Shown piece by piece: positions 34,242-46,692 of a stretch of 64,000 nt of DNA (position 1 is its first letter; each line of letters opens with the position of its first letter). The notes beneath the pieces were generated by a model. That model did no database searches and was not told where the DNA came from. It saw only the letters and a program-made list of their open reading frames with translations. Both the position numbers and the translations under genes were made by a program. Origin of the DNA: Fragum whitleyi (lineage: Eukaryota > Mollusca > Bivalvia > Cardiida > Cardiidae); assembly GCA_948146395.1 (NCBI GenBank), contig OX411559.1, forward strand, positions 37,194,215 through 37,258,214, read 5' to 3'.

Positions 34242-34507
34242 AAGGGTCACCCAAGGAACATTATGGTAAAGTTTCAATGAAATCTGCCCAGTGCTTCAGG
34301 AGGAGATGTCGTTTCAAGTAAAAAAAAATTGCCAGGCTCTGCAAACGACCATATTGATGTGCCAATCAGAATTTAGCGAACATTTTTAAGAGGGTCACCC
34401 AAGGATCATTCTGGCAAAGTTTCATTAAAAATAGCCCAGTGGTTCAGGAGAAGAATAAGTTCTTAAGATTGTTGACGACTCAGGGTCACCCTTAAGATTC
34501 CTCTGAA
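33217..34507 (-). mobile_element. Family P copy, minus strand, head lost
   Basis: It begins AACAAGGGGGCCAGAATGGC with CGCTCACCTGAA, the P right end. About eight units follow, with AGGAGATGTCGTT, CTGCCACGCCCATATT and GGGCCAATCAAAATTT. A C16 run (33404-33419) and an A34 run (about 34206-34239) lie inside. The expected head palindrome is absent because a 5'-truncated LINE starts at 34508. Confidence 0.75.
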
Positions 34508-36500
34508 TGATGTTGAGGTCGTCTTCTGCTAGCTTCCAAGCCACATTGGTATTCCTGCTGATGAGGAGGCAGATACAGCTTCCAAGAAGGAATTATCACT
34601 TAAAATCAATCTTTTGAACTTCGTTTTTCCGATTTAAAACCTCTTATTTATGTTTTTAGTCAAAATGTTTAGACTCTTGGTCCGATCTCGTAAACAAACA
34701 TAATAAATTATTGCCTGTTCAACAGGATCGTGGCGACTAGCTATCTGGTATGGGTCAAACCGATGCGGAGGGCTTATTTTGACTTCTTTCGCATTAGTCA
34801 TAATCTCCTAACACAATATCACCTGTTGAAAGAAGATATGCCAATGTCCTTTCCATGTAAAACTCCACTTACTGTCAAACATGTCTTTAAATATTGTGTC
34901 GATTTGACTTTAATCAGAGACAGATATTTTAAAGTAGTTAGTATGAGCTTATTTTTTACTTTCGTAAGGTAACTCCTTTCTATATTAAAATTTGATTTTC
35001 GGTTCTTTTGACCGTTATCTGTTATTTACAGTGGTCTCGCGATATCTCGAACACACACGGGACCGACCAATTTGCTCGAGTCATCGCATGATTCGAGTTA
35101 ATGCCATTACGCAGAATTATCCTCTGTAAAGACGTTTCACTTTGAACTTACCTTTGCATATTTTGCCTTCAAAATATGCAGTACCTATATAGAATACTCC
35201 TAGAGGAATAGTTTTATGAAGTACCAATGATATTATGATTTAAAACGATTTGTTAATTTGGTCAAATTTTCAGCGTTTAAAATAGAACAAAAAGAATAAA
35301 AGTCGATTTACGCGACTTCAGCGGTGTCTATTCTCTGTACATGTAGCAATTTGAATGAAAGGTATTATGACATGCAAACTCTTTCTTCCTTATAATATTT
35401 TCGTAGCAATCGTTACTCAATGATAAAATTTTAAACGTTTTATCAGTCTGAAGATAGGCGAGGTTGCAAGCAAGTCCTTCTTTTCTCGCAATGTTTTCTT
35501 TGGAGCTAACTTCCTTCAAGACAATTATAAATTCAAAGCATTTTTCTGTTACTGGATTTTTGTGCCTCACACTATCGATGGGTGACCGAAACATTGAAAC
35601 TACAACGAAAAGTTTAGTTATGATGTTTCGATGGGCAATCGACAAAATATTTCGTTATAAAGGTGAATAATTTGCTGAATCACTCACGAGGATGATTTTC
35701 GAAAGACTTTCAAAATGATGATGAGCATTGATTCGACAAAAATACCTATTTGTTTTATTGTTGTTTCAAAGTCTCAAAATTATTTTCTGATCATCAAATT
35801 CCCGTCATTTACACCCTAAAATTGAATAAGTGTGGCATACAAAGAGGTGTGAAAACAAGTTGTCTGACTTGTCGAAACCCCGTGAAAAAGTCCTAAAGGT
35901 ATTCTTGACGATGGGCCGAAATAACAAATACGCGCTGTATGTTAATTTTGAAGCAAAACAATGGATGTCAGAAAGTTGCGAACCCCTTTGCTCGAGTGAA
36001 TGCAGTAAAACTTGACTACGGGACTGAGATTGCTGCTCGAGAGATCGAGCGATCGCGCGTTCGAGTAAGTGCAGTATTAACCAACAAGAAAATAGTGTAA
36101 GACGCGTCGGGACCGCAAGGCGAGCTCGAGCTTTCGCACGAATTCGAGATTTTGCCCTCTCGAGATAACGCGAGACCACTGTATTTAGAAATATTTTTTT
36201 AAATTTTACAGGTTTCATGAGCTGTTTTAGTTGTATTTTTTTTATATTTGAAAGTTATTTGACTTTTAATCGTTTACACTGATTTGTATTATAACTGTGT
36301 CATCAAAAAAACAATTCACTTGTATCTATAATTCTATGTTAAATGCAGTCCAGTTGACTCGCGTATTGGTCGTTTCTTGACCTAAGGGGTCCATGTTCTT
36401 TCGTGCTTGAGTAGTAATTATTTTTTATGCAGCAGTATTTACACTTATCATGATCTTAGTTGTCGACGGGCCATAAAAACTACATTCATTCATTCAACAT
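34508..36500 (+). mobile_element. 5'-truncated Nimb/Jockey-like LINE copy, split by a MITE
   Basis: It starts within RNase H (DVEVVFC.LPSHIGIPADEEADTASKKELSL), passes the C-terminal finger region (MSFPCKTPLTVKHVFKYC, RDRYFKVVSM) and reaches the 3' UTR. The end is TTGTCGACGGGCCATAAAAA plus an ATTC-repeat tail (about 36484-36497). The 3' UTR is interrupted at 35029-36181. Once the MITE is removed it aligns with 52100-52985 of the longer copy. Confidence 0.85.
35029..36181. mobile_element. pogo/Tigger-like MITE, 1153 bp, TA target duplication
   Basis: The left terminus is CAGTGGTCTCGCGATATCTC and the right terminus, complemented, is CAGTGGTCTCGCGTTATCTC. Both are bordered by TA (35027-35028, 36182-36183). 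CAGT-initial inverted repeats with TA duplication are typical of pogo/Tigger-type Tc1/mariner elements. Internal CTCGAG-rich stretches near the right end repeat part of the terminus. No DDE transposase is present, so it is non-autonomous. Confidence 0.82.
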
Positions 36501-36865
36501 TCGACATGATTTTATAAAACTGTTATTTCGTTGGATAAGATTTGTTCCATTCTTTTGAAAAATGAGCCTGTACATGAGATTTCCAACAATTTCAAATATT
36601 CGCAAAGCCAAGACTCTGACCAGCCTGTGTAGCCACACTGTCTGACCAGAGTCCCCTCTATGCGTTTAGTAGATAGATAAGGTCTCAAAGTATCTTTAGA
36701 CCATGACGGTACTTTAAATTTACAGAGTATGGCTGTCTACGCTTCCCACTTTTTTTACCCCACTAACTTTTCAAACTGTTGGAAATGTCACACACAGGCT
36801 CAAATAAGATTATCGAAGGTTTTCATATTCAAGGCAAACAAAACTTTTTAATGTGTCTTTTGCAG
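36501..36865. other. Intron tail before SRCR exon B
   Basis: No repeat was recognised. The polypyrimidine-like GTGTCTTTTGCAG forms the splice acceptor at its end. Confidence 0.6.
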
Positions 36866-37026
36866 AGAAGCTGAAGCATCTTTTGTTCAAACCTTTTATG
36901 GCCAAGGAAGACAGTCTTCTTTTTCCGAGTTTAAATGTAATGGAAACGAGAATACACTGGCAGAATGTCCTTATCGATCGTTAGGAGATCAGTGGATCTC
37001 CAGCATAGCTTCAGTAAAATGTAGAG
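36866..37026 (+). CDS. SRCR-domain gene, exon B (second half of the SRCR domain)
   Basis: The acceptor TTTTGCAG precedes 36866, and a GTAGGT donor follows at 37027. Joined to exon A, the split codon AG|A gives R, and the frame continues EAEASFVQTFYGQG, then FKCNGNENTLAECPYRSLGD, then SIASVKCR. These match the second half of SRCR domains (F..G.GPI.L..V.C.G.E..L..C......C.H..D..V.C). The exon ends in phase 1, like the start of exon A, so the pair (136 + 161 = 297 bp, 99 codons) is a symmetrical phase 1-1 module. Three cysteines are present here, and the one before the usual H..D position is missing. Further exons must lie downstream, but none could be identified in this window. Confidence 0.88.
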
Positions 37027-37078
37027 GTAGGTCAAGATAAAAACCTCTGTTTACAGTAGCTACGACTTTGTTTAATAT

Positions 37079-37226
37079 ATATAATACGTACTTAGTGTTT
37101 TGTATTCAAAAAAATATCTAACGAGGTTGGGAGAATTGATAAGTGTCGAGGCTCTGCCGAGACAATTATCAATTCTCACAACCGAGTTAGATATTTTTTC
37201 ATACAATACACTTAGAACGTATTATA
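37079..37226. repeat. 148-bp foldback (long imperfect palindrome)
   Basis: The left arm ATATAATACGTACTTAGTGT ... AATATCTAACGAGGTTGGGA mirrors the right arm ending AACCGAGTTAGATATTTTTT ... CTTAGAACGTATTATAT. The centre is GAGGCTCTGCCGAG, at about 37150. The arms are about 68 bp with few mismatches. A second inverted pair (TTTATCTTATAAC at about 37228 and GTTATAAGATAAA at about 37380) extends the symmetrical region. It lies only about 50 bp from the exon B donor. Confidence 0.8.
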
Positions 37227-38696
37227 TTTATCTTATAACCTCTATTTGTTTTGTTTTAGTCGATGCTTTTACTGAAATGCAAATTTCTAAAAATAACCGC
37301 ATTATATCATTGTTCTAAAAATAACTGTGTGATATCATAAAAAAATATCATACAGAATGTTATCATACGGATATTTGTATAGTTATAAGATAAATTACAA
37401 TACAACCTAGTCACTTACTTACATAAAACCTCAATTTGTGGAAGCTCGCTTAAGTAATATTTTTGTCTGGAAATGAATTTATATTGAAATGTATTTTTCT
37501 CCAAATAAGTCTGGTTTACATTTCAGCCAACGCAACGCCGAAAATGCGGTACCTAAGAACGTTTTTCGCGCGATGGACTCACGGACATCTCGATCTCCGT
37601 TGCAGCACGGGTACCGGTTCGCTCACACAAAAAGTAGAAATGAACCGTCATTAAATAAACAGCATACACAAATCTACAAACTATCCGGGGTAGATGTAAA
37701 AACAAATTTGGAAGTAGAATATAGATTGAAAGTTATAAAACTATAAAGAAAATCTAGCATTTTTTATTGGTTACTGCCGCCCTGAGAAACAGCTCCGGTA
37801 TTACTTTCGTTGAGCGCCTCTTCGGGAACATAGTGAAGTATGAGAATCGGTAATGACAATCATGCCTCTTTCACCTCGTCGATAACAAGGCCCGAGTTAA
37901 CACAGTAAGCTACGGTAAAAAGCTCATGTCATGTAATCACATACAAACTTACATCGATATGAAAGCCGATAATACCCTTTTCATTATCTATCCATTTAAA
38001 GTGCTAAAGTTCTTTCAGTATCAGCTGCCCCGAGCAGGGCTTGGACATAGAAATTTTCGGCTGTCGTCCATGCAGTAAATGGTTAGACTTCAAACAAAAA
38101 GACCTGTTAGTTTACCATGGGCTGCGAACCGTAATGTCTGATGACGGGATTCTGGTGGTTGGGTGACTTTGTGGATTGGCTAGGCCCTGAGTTTGCAACA
38201 CACCACTTTGGCCCTGAGTTGATATAAACGGGGGTCAAACGGGTCCGACATAGTCAATCGGCTGGTCATGTCCAAGGGCGTTCTCATCTATTTTCTTGTT
38301 TCTTTACCACTTTCAGGTTTTCAATCGTTTTCATTTTAAACTGGTGTTGTTTTTTCATATGCCTTGGGTGTTGGCTTATAGGCTAATTGAGTAAATTTTG
38401 TGTTTGTTCGACAATTTAACTCTCCATTTTTTCAAGCTTGGTTAAATTTATTATCGGAAGTATCAACTGCTTAATTCTTTCCTTTCGCACCGATGATATC
38501 GGCGATATATCCTCGGTACCGCTCGCCTTAGATGGATATTCCCAAGATAATGTGCCCCCTTGTATGACTCGAGGGAGGGTGGCGGAGCATCGCCAATTGA
38601 CTGTTGTACATGAAGCAAGTGAAGACCCATATAATCTTAAGTTATGGGTTTCGAATACAGACGACAAATGACGCCCTTTTTGAGGTTTAAGCTCCA
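37227..38696. other. Sequence downstream of exon B, largely unassigned
   Basis: Short frames at 37463-37746 and 38438-38671 have no recognisable domain. The segment near 38565-38605 (GAGGGAGGGTGGCGGAGCAT) resembles the LINE 5' region at about 47548-47575 (GAGGGCGGGTGGTTTGGAGC), so part of a LINE leader may be present. Confidence 0.4.
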
Positions 38697-40691
38697 CTGA
38701 CCGAAGGCTTAAGAGCTAATGACGTGCGTGCGTACGCCCATGAGTCTGTCCGTGCGGAAACCTTTTCTTTAAACATCATCTCCTCCTTAATAAAAGGCTG
38801 ACTTAAACCAAACTTGGTAGAAGTGAACCTTGGATGGCCCTTATCATAAATTGTTAGACATTTTGATTGCCCCCACCCCCCTCGCCAAATGTTGGGGTGG
38901 TAGGGCGGAGATTATTTCACTATAAAATCTTTAAAAATCTCCTTCTCGCAAACTGTTGGGCCAATTCCAATGTAACTTGGTATGGGTGTTCCTTGTGTGT
39001 CCCTTCATTTAAATTATCTAAGAAATTTTAGTTTACCACCAAATATGGTCATTGCAAGGCGGGGCATTTTTTCACTTTTAAATGTTTAGAAATCTTCTCC
39101 CAAACCATTCAGCCGATTTCAATGAAACTTGCGATGAATGTTCGTTGGGTTTCTTTGAACATAAATTGTTAGACATTTTGATGACCCCCCAAATGTTGCC
39201 GTGGTAGGGTGGATTTTTTTTTTACGTGAAATGTTTAAAAAAAACCATTCAGCCTATTTCAATGAAACTTGCCATGAATATTCGTTGAGTTATTTCAATA
39301 CAAACATTTTTTTTTTGAAAATTTGATTTGCCCAAAAATGAAGGTGTAGCATCGCGTTTTTATTTCTACTCAGAAATCTTTACGATTACCTCAGATCGTT
39401 GGGCCGAATACAAAGAACCTTGGTATGGATGTTTCTTGTTTTGACTTACCCCCAAATGTTGGCGTGACAACTCCTTCGAACAATATTTTGCATCTAGTCG
39501 CAATATTTACTTGTCAACTGTAAAAAGGTGATTAAATAATTATACCAAAAGAATTTGGTTGATGTTTATAAAAAAGGTTCTTGAACAAAAGGCCTAAGAT
39601 GGCCTTATCGCTCCACTGGCTTTCGAACAAATGTCAATGAGAAACGTAGTCAAATGTGGAAGTAAACAATGAAAGTTAGGGCCAAAAAATGATCAAAAAG
39701 TGAAGGCTAAACCTCGCATGGAAATCCGTTTTTTTAGCTCACCTGAATTGAATTCCATGAAAAACTCTAGTTGCCGTGGCATCAGGAAATTAGTAATTTC
39801 TTTAATTCTCAACACTCTTATTCAATAAATAAAGTTTTCGTTTCAGATCGCTAAAGGTTACAAAACTGCTGAAGACAGCAAAATTGATGTTTGTATGAAT
39901 AAAAGTTGTGTACAATGTTCAGAAAATATAGAAGTAAAAAGATAAAATGCTAGTAATCAGGTTATTTGTCTGTAGCCTGAATATTTCCCGAAGCTTTTTT
40001 CCATTTAGCAACGTCAAAATCATGGCTTGTTTGACATAGGGTTTTCTAAATTTATTTTGAAAATGATTTGTTTATTTTGTTGATTCTATAATTAAATGCT
40101 GCATAATATTCACATAATCTCAACAGATTTCTTTTGAATTTTAACCATTCTAAAATTTTGACATAATAATCTTTTGAATGGGATAATCTGGATTCAGTAA
40201 GTCATATCTTATCTGACTTTTAGATTGTTTTTAATTATTTCATAATTATATTAAATAATTAATCTAATTTAAATCATGTCATCCTTACTTTTTTTGTTGG
40301 AAGTACAAATGAATAAATAGATAGTACCACATCTGCTTTGTATTTATAGATATACCTTTATCAACTTAAGTATATGACGAATTGATTAAAAATCACCACT
40401 TAATTTGCGGACTAAAATTTCTAAAAAATAAATATAAAGTTTTATTAATGTAACAAAAAGTTCTGAACATAAGAATTGTAGTTTTCAATCAAGCATTGGA
40501 TATTTATTAATTGATCTAATGACTTAGTATTTGACCAAAATACAGATTCTTCAATGCTATATCCTTTCATTGTTTTCTCAAACTTTACTACTAAATAATT
40601 GATCGCATTTGATCTTCTTCTACGGAACATTTGCCATTATTAAACAATACTCAGGTAAGCGATTTAGGGCCCTCAGGGTCATCTTGTTTTT
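38697..40691 (+). mobile_element. Family P copies, plus strand, degenerate (possibly two)
   Basis: After a decayed head (about 38697-38755, with GTCTGTCCGTGCGG), units carry CATCATCTCCTCC, AAACTTGGTAG and CCCCAAATGTTGG. A second head AGCTCACCTG occurs at 39735. The shared right end is ACTCAGGTAAGCGATTTAGG followed by a GGGCCCTCAGGGTC hairpin and TCTTGTTTTT (40649-40691). Confidence 0.6.
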
Positions 40692-40699
40692 ATTTATTT

Positions 40700-41487
<788 letters not shown>

Positions 41488-43210
41488 CATCGCTTTATTT
41501 TAGCATTTGCAGTCCTGATTCTTTCCTGAGTAAACACGGAAAGGTCTTTCCGACCTTCATGGTAGCGACCATTTCCCTTTTAAGATCTGAATTAGCCACA
41601 TTTGTTCAGATGCGCCCTAGGCGTTGAAAACTTTTAAATCACCTGTAAGCTGATGATAAATCCAGAATCTTTTGGTGAATGTGAAAACTTCGCAGAAATG
41701 TTTACACCTTTTCTGTATTCTGTTGCAGAAAAAAAACATATCACGAACGTCTCCTGAAACAAACCATGGTTTAACTGAGATGCAAAATTGCTATTGCTGA
41801 GCGCTCACATGCTCTCTGAACATTTAAGCTTAAGTCTCTGAAAAGAAACTCTTAGCAATTTAAAATTTCACGTGCAAAAGCACGCCCTATTATAAAAACA
41901 GTTAGCGTTCGTCTGCGAGACTGTATATTTCTGGAATAAAAGTCTAGATTATCTATCAGAAAGACTTTGGACATGATACGTAAAATAAGAAGAAAGAATA
42001 CATCACTTTCTGTTGGCAATCTTCTAATGGATGAAGATAGTATTTTTTTCTCCCAAATATGACATTGTCAACACGTTGACAGATACGTTTGCCAACAAAT
42101 CTTCCTCTTCTAATCATTCATCTATGATTCAGAAATTTCAAGGTGAAATTGAAAAGTCTAGAATTGATTTTAGTTCCAGGAGAACTGTGTAACAGGAACT
42201 GTAGAAAGCTTCCAAAAAGTGTCACGACATCGCTGTCGAATCAAATGGTATTTTTTTTTCAATTCCGTCTGCCATTTCATTCCTTCATTGTTTACTTAAT
42301 AATCAGATATTGGAAATTTAAGCATGTCTCATCTTGTTGAGAGCTATCGTTATACTAATTTCTAAACCAAGTAAAGATTCTACATATACATTAAATCATC
42401 GCCCTTTTACCTTAACTATATGCAATTACAAAACAAAACTTGAGAGAATTTTTAATGGTCGTCTTGTCTGGTTTCTTGAAAAGAACCACCTCATCGCGTC
42501 AGTCTTAAGTGTTTTTTTTTCTATACCGAGACGAATCCTTGATCGTCTTGTTTGCTTCAAAACTTTTATTCCAGAGTTTTGTTTTAAAAGAAGGATCAAT
42601 TTGTTCCCGTCTTTTTTCGATCTCGAATGTTTTAATGACACCACGTCGGAGAATGGAATAATAAACAACATCTATGATTACGGTATTCGCCATCCCCTTG
42701 AACAAGACAATAGTGTTCCACAGAGGAGTCGGTTGCCCTGGTTGGTAATGTTTTCTCTATGTTGATGATTTTTTTTTATCTGTTACAGATCAAACACACT
42801 TATATGATTTTTAAAAAGTTGCAGAAAGTTCTAAACAATCATTAATAACAGTCAAACGAAAACGGCTTCAAATTGTCCAAGACCAAAACTTTATGTTTGA
42901 ATTTTTCTCAGACTAGTACAAAGCACTTCCAATTTTTTCAGCCGAGCTAATGATCACTGACCAAGCACTCGATCGTATGATCGCAGAACGTATCTCTCGA
43001 CTTATTATTTACACCGACTCTTTGTAATGTATGAAAGCGATTGGTGACCATAAAACTGTCAACTTGCAAATAAAGCTGCCAAGGAGGTATAAACACTTGA
43101 AAGTAAACATACGAAGAACCTTTTAACAATTTAAATTTTTAAAATATGGGTTTTATTCAGGATAACTGTAGAAACTGCTATTCCGATTCTGCGAACCAAA
43201 ATAAACAAGA
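41488..43210 (+). mobile_element. Degenerate Nimb/Jockey-like LINE copy
   Basis: It is collinear with 49530-52310 of the longer copy. It starts near the endonuclease end (TTTGCAGTCCTGATTC...TTCATGGTAGCGACCATTT). An RT piece follows (LERIFNGRLVWFLEKNHL, then LVCFKTFIPEFCFKRRINLF), then a remnant of the YVDD region, RNase H pieces (TTTTTCAGCCGAGCTAATGA) and the CTATTCCGATTCTGCGAACC segment. Large internal deletions and many frameshifts make it non-functional. Confidence 0.75.
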
Positions 43211-43225
43211 GGAAATAATGTTCCT

Positions 43226-43592
43226 ATAAATCTTCGTCTCTTTTACTCCCCCCTTAGCAAAATTAAGTGCTTTGTAGATCATTTAATGACCATTATATAT
43301 TTCAAAGAAAGACATTATTCTATTCCTATGATCCCTGTCTAAGTTTCTAGCCTTTTCTTAACAAGTTTCATGCGACCTGGCCATCATTCTGACCAGGGTT
43401 CATGACTATTGAAGCAAATTTTTGGCCTCTAGACACTATAAAGTGTTAACATAAATTTTCAGGCCCTTTTTCGTGGCATGTGTCCCATTTTCAAAAGGGT
43501 TCATCCTTGAGTCCTGGCCAACATTCTGACCAAGTTTCATAAAGATTTGGCCAGATTGGTGTCCTCTTGAGTGTAAACAAGACTAAAAAGCC
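43226..43592 (-). repeat. Family P fragment, units of the GGCCTCTAGA type
   Basis: The segment from CTCTTTTACTCC through CATTCTGACCAAGTTTCATA aligns with 62650-62990. It lacks a head and ends abruptly at the LINE ORF1 fragment. Confidence 0.6.
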
Positions 43593-43609
43593 ATGACTCT
43601 GGCTTGAGT

Positions 43610-44280
43610 CGCTCACACGACATCATATGGAAAAGTGTCATAACGCACCATCTTGTTCTAAGTGCGTATTTGAAGGGGATGATCACAACAGAACGGAGTG
43701 TGAGAATCCTTATACATGTATTAATTGCAATAGATCACACCCATCTTTCCCCAACAATTGCCAGAAATGGTAAGATGAGAAGGAAATTCTTATTCTTAAC
43801 AATACGAGAAATATTAGTTTTCCTGAAGCAAGAAATCTGGTCGAGCAGAGGTGACTGGCTGTTATGCTCATGCAGTTTCTCCTTCTGAAAAGAAAGAAAA
43901 TGCGATACCAGTGTTGTTGTCGCGAAGCTGCTCACGACAAAATTCCCTGACATGATTGAAGAGGTGATGAGATTTGTTCCAAAATCTTTGATAGAAAAAG
44001 TGCTTCCGAAAACCTCAGAACCACATAAAAATAATTATTTTAAGAAGACTCCTACTTCTCGCCCAGAGAAAACTTCTAACCCAAAGGTTTTATCTGAAAC
44101 TCTTGTCAAAGCCGCATACAGTACACCATCCTCTACTGCTTCTTCTGTAGCTTTTGTTTCTGAAAAAAGACAACCCTTCTCCAAGACCTCAATCACAACC
44201 AAAATCCCATTCATCTTTATCAGCACCTACTAGCACTTCTCAAACTAATCTTAGACCAAATCCTAGGAATAATAAACCTA
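43610..44280 (+). pseudogene. LINE ORF1 fragment with CCHC zinc knuckles
   Basis: From about 43621 the translation reads HHMEKCHNAPSCSKCVFEGD, then TECENPYTCINCNRSHPSFP and NNCQKW, then a stop. The cysteine-histidine series matches the tandem knuckles of Jockey/Nimb-type ORF1 proteins, including the one at 48099-48938. Downstream frames are rich in P, S, T and K, like the ORF1 C-terminus. No ORF2 follows, so this is an isolated piece. Confidence 0.7.
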
Positions 44281-45085
44281 CTCTTCCGTCTGAACCCCAA
44301 TCAGATTAATCCATGTTGGTTAGAATCAATTTTTTGGGTTGGCACTCCTGTTCCCACCTCAAATAAAGGGCTAGTTTCTCGAAAGGGTGTTTTTGGCCCT
44401 GTGTAATTTTTTTCTAAAAATGTTGTAAAATAGTAGTATTGCATCTATGTGTAACAAAATGATCTTTAAAAATCATGTTTTTTTCTATGTTTCCATGGCA
44501 ACAACTAACAAGCACCTAGTAAATTCATCAATTGTTGGCATCGAATCATTCAAAATGAGTTTTTGATAAGTATCTTTTAACTTTGAAAGGCAAATTGTAT
44601 ATTTAGAAAATTTACTTTTGAACAAAATACCATGTTCGAATTTTGATGCCATGGAAACAAAAAAAGATTCCTTTTGCAGAATTCATGATTAAATGTACAA
44701 AAAAGCCCATCAACAAACACAAAAATACATGTATTTGTTATTTTAAACGTGTTGTGATAACTGATTGCATTAAACATATGTTCTTATTAAGCATGTTCTA
44801 TGCCTCATAGATTTAAATGTGTGCGCTATGATCTTAACCAAGGACTTATTTTTGAAATATTCGATTTATTGATAACATGCATTTAAGAATTTTTTCATGA
44901 TTCCCTGTAACCAATTTAACAATATTTGTACTTGTGTTCTCTGATTAAGATTTAATTTGACACAAAAGTAGAGACGATTGAAAAACTGTAAAAATGGCAT
45001 GAGAAGAGTTAATGTGTGAACTGGTTACCATGGCAACAGGTCATAAGGATGAAAATACAATGAAATACCATTAATTAAAATTAAA
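44281..45085. other. Sequence without identifiable feature
   Basis: AT-rich DNA with no coding or repeat signal recognised. Confidence 0.5.
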
Positions 45086-45775
45086 AACAAGAGCGCCATA
45101 CTGGCCCAAAAGTGTTCACCTGAGTTAACTGTCTTAAGATCTGACCTCTCAACCAGAGGTTACACTCAACTTGACCCAAATTCAAACCAGACTGATATTT
45201 CATGAAGACAATCAATCTAAGCAATTTTAAGGATGTAAAGCAAACAAATGGCTTCAAGGGTATCTACAAGGTTTTCCTAGAATTTGACAGGGGACCTCAT
45301 TTTTGACCAACTAGACCCAATTTTGAACTTGGCCTAGATTTTATCCAGATATTGATTTTGACTAAGTTAAAAATTAATTGAATAAAAAATATGGTTTCTA
45401 GAGTGTAGACAACGTTTCCTCATTTTACCAAACTTGACCTAATTTCGAACTTGACCGAGAATCCATCAAGACATTGATTCTGACCATTTTCCAAAATTAT
45501 TGAGTATAATATATGGCTTCTAGAGTGTCTACAAGTTTTTTTTTAAGATTTGACCCTGTTACCTCTTTTTTTATCCACTTTTACCCAATTTCAAACTTGA
45601 CCGGGATTTTATCAAGATTATCTTTCTGACCAATTTTGAGGTTGATTGAGCAAAAAATCTGGTTTCTTGAGTGTCTAAAAGGTTTTTCCAAAATATCACC
45701 CTGTAACCTCATTTTTGACCCCACTTGACCAAATTTCGAGCTTGACCGAGATTTGAATATATATGAAAAAAGTTT
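45086..45775 (-). mobile_element. Family P copy, minus strand, ~120-bp units, head missing
   Basis: The end AACAAGAGCGCCATACTGGC with GTTCACCTGAGT is the P right end complemented. Units contain CTAGAGTGTCTACAAG, TTGACCCAATTTCGAACTTG-like sequence and CGAGATTT.ATCAAGA. They are the reverse complement of the units in the 53.5-57.5 kb array. The copy abuts another P copy at 45776. Confidence 0.7.
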
Positions 45776-46692
45776 TTCTAAAAGAAGATGGCTAGAATGG
45801 CAGTAAGCCGCTAACCTAAATGTTATTGGCCCAGCGGATCTCATCTAAGTAACTTTCTGGCAAAGTTTCACATTCTTTATTGTTGAAGAGGAGATGTTAT
45901 TCCAAGAATTAAAAGTAATAATAGACCCTGCCCATCCTTTCATTACTGAGGAGACTCAAAATAAGCCCCGCCCTGCCCTGCCTATAGTTATGGGCCAATC
46001 AAAATTTCGCAAAAAAAAAAAATCTGAAAAAGAGTCGCGCAAGAAACATTCAGATTAAGTTTCATTGAAACTGGTCCAATGGTTCAACAGATGTCGTTCA
46101 ACAATTTTTGTTTTAAAATATGCCCCGCCCTGCCTAACACATATTTATGGGGCAATCAAAATTTAGCAAACAATTACGAAAAGGCTAACCCAGGGAACAT
46201 TCTGGTAAAGTTACATCGTAATCGGCCTTGTGGTCCAGGGGTGACATTGTTCAAAGATTTTGCGCTTAAAATAAGCCCCGACTTGCCCGTCCATATTTAT
46301 TGGCCAATCAAAATTTGGCAAACTATTTTTGAAAAGGGTCACCCAAGGAATATTCCGGTAAGCTTCGTCAAAATCGGCGAAGTAGTTCAGGAGGAGATGA
46401 CTTTCAAAGATTTCAGGCTCTACCATGCCCATATTAAATGGCCAATCAAAATTATCCGAGTAATTTTGAGGAGGGTTTTCCAAGGAACATTCTTTTAAAG
46501 TTTCATTGAATTCGGCACAGTGGTTTAGGAGGAGATGTCGTTCAAAGATTTCAGGCTCAAGGTATAAGCCCTGAAAGCGGCTCAGCGGTTAAGGAGGTGA
46601 AGAAGTTTTCAAGAAAGTTGACGACGCACGACACACGACGAAGTCAGGCTGATCCTTAAAGTTTCCTTAGGCATGTTGTGCTTAGGTGAGCT
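45776..46692 (-). mobile_element. Family P copy, minus strand, with both ends
   Basis: The right end is AGATGGCTAGAATGGC, then CGCTAACCTAA. There are about six interior units (GGAGGAGATG, CCTGCC, CATATTTATGGGGCAATCAA, CAAGGAACATTCTGGTAAAG). ACGACGCACGACACACGACG and a decayed head palindrome (46672-46692, TTGTGCTTAGGTGAGCTT) follow. The open frames at 46079-46498 are unit artefacts. Confidence 0.75.

Noticed and set aside
35805..36218. Minus-strand 137-codon frame inside the pogo-like MITE
   Set aside because: No helix-turn-helix or DDE catalytic pattern; arginine/serine-rich composition comes from the CTCGAG-rich terminal repeats.
42334..42765. 143-codon frame as an intact gene
   Set aside because: It is a frame through the decayed RT of the LINE copy at 41488-43210.
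46079..46498. 139-codon frame as a gene
   Set aside because: It lies entirely within tandem units of a family P copy and repeats its own motifs with the unit period.
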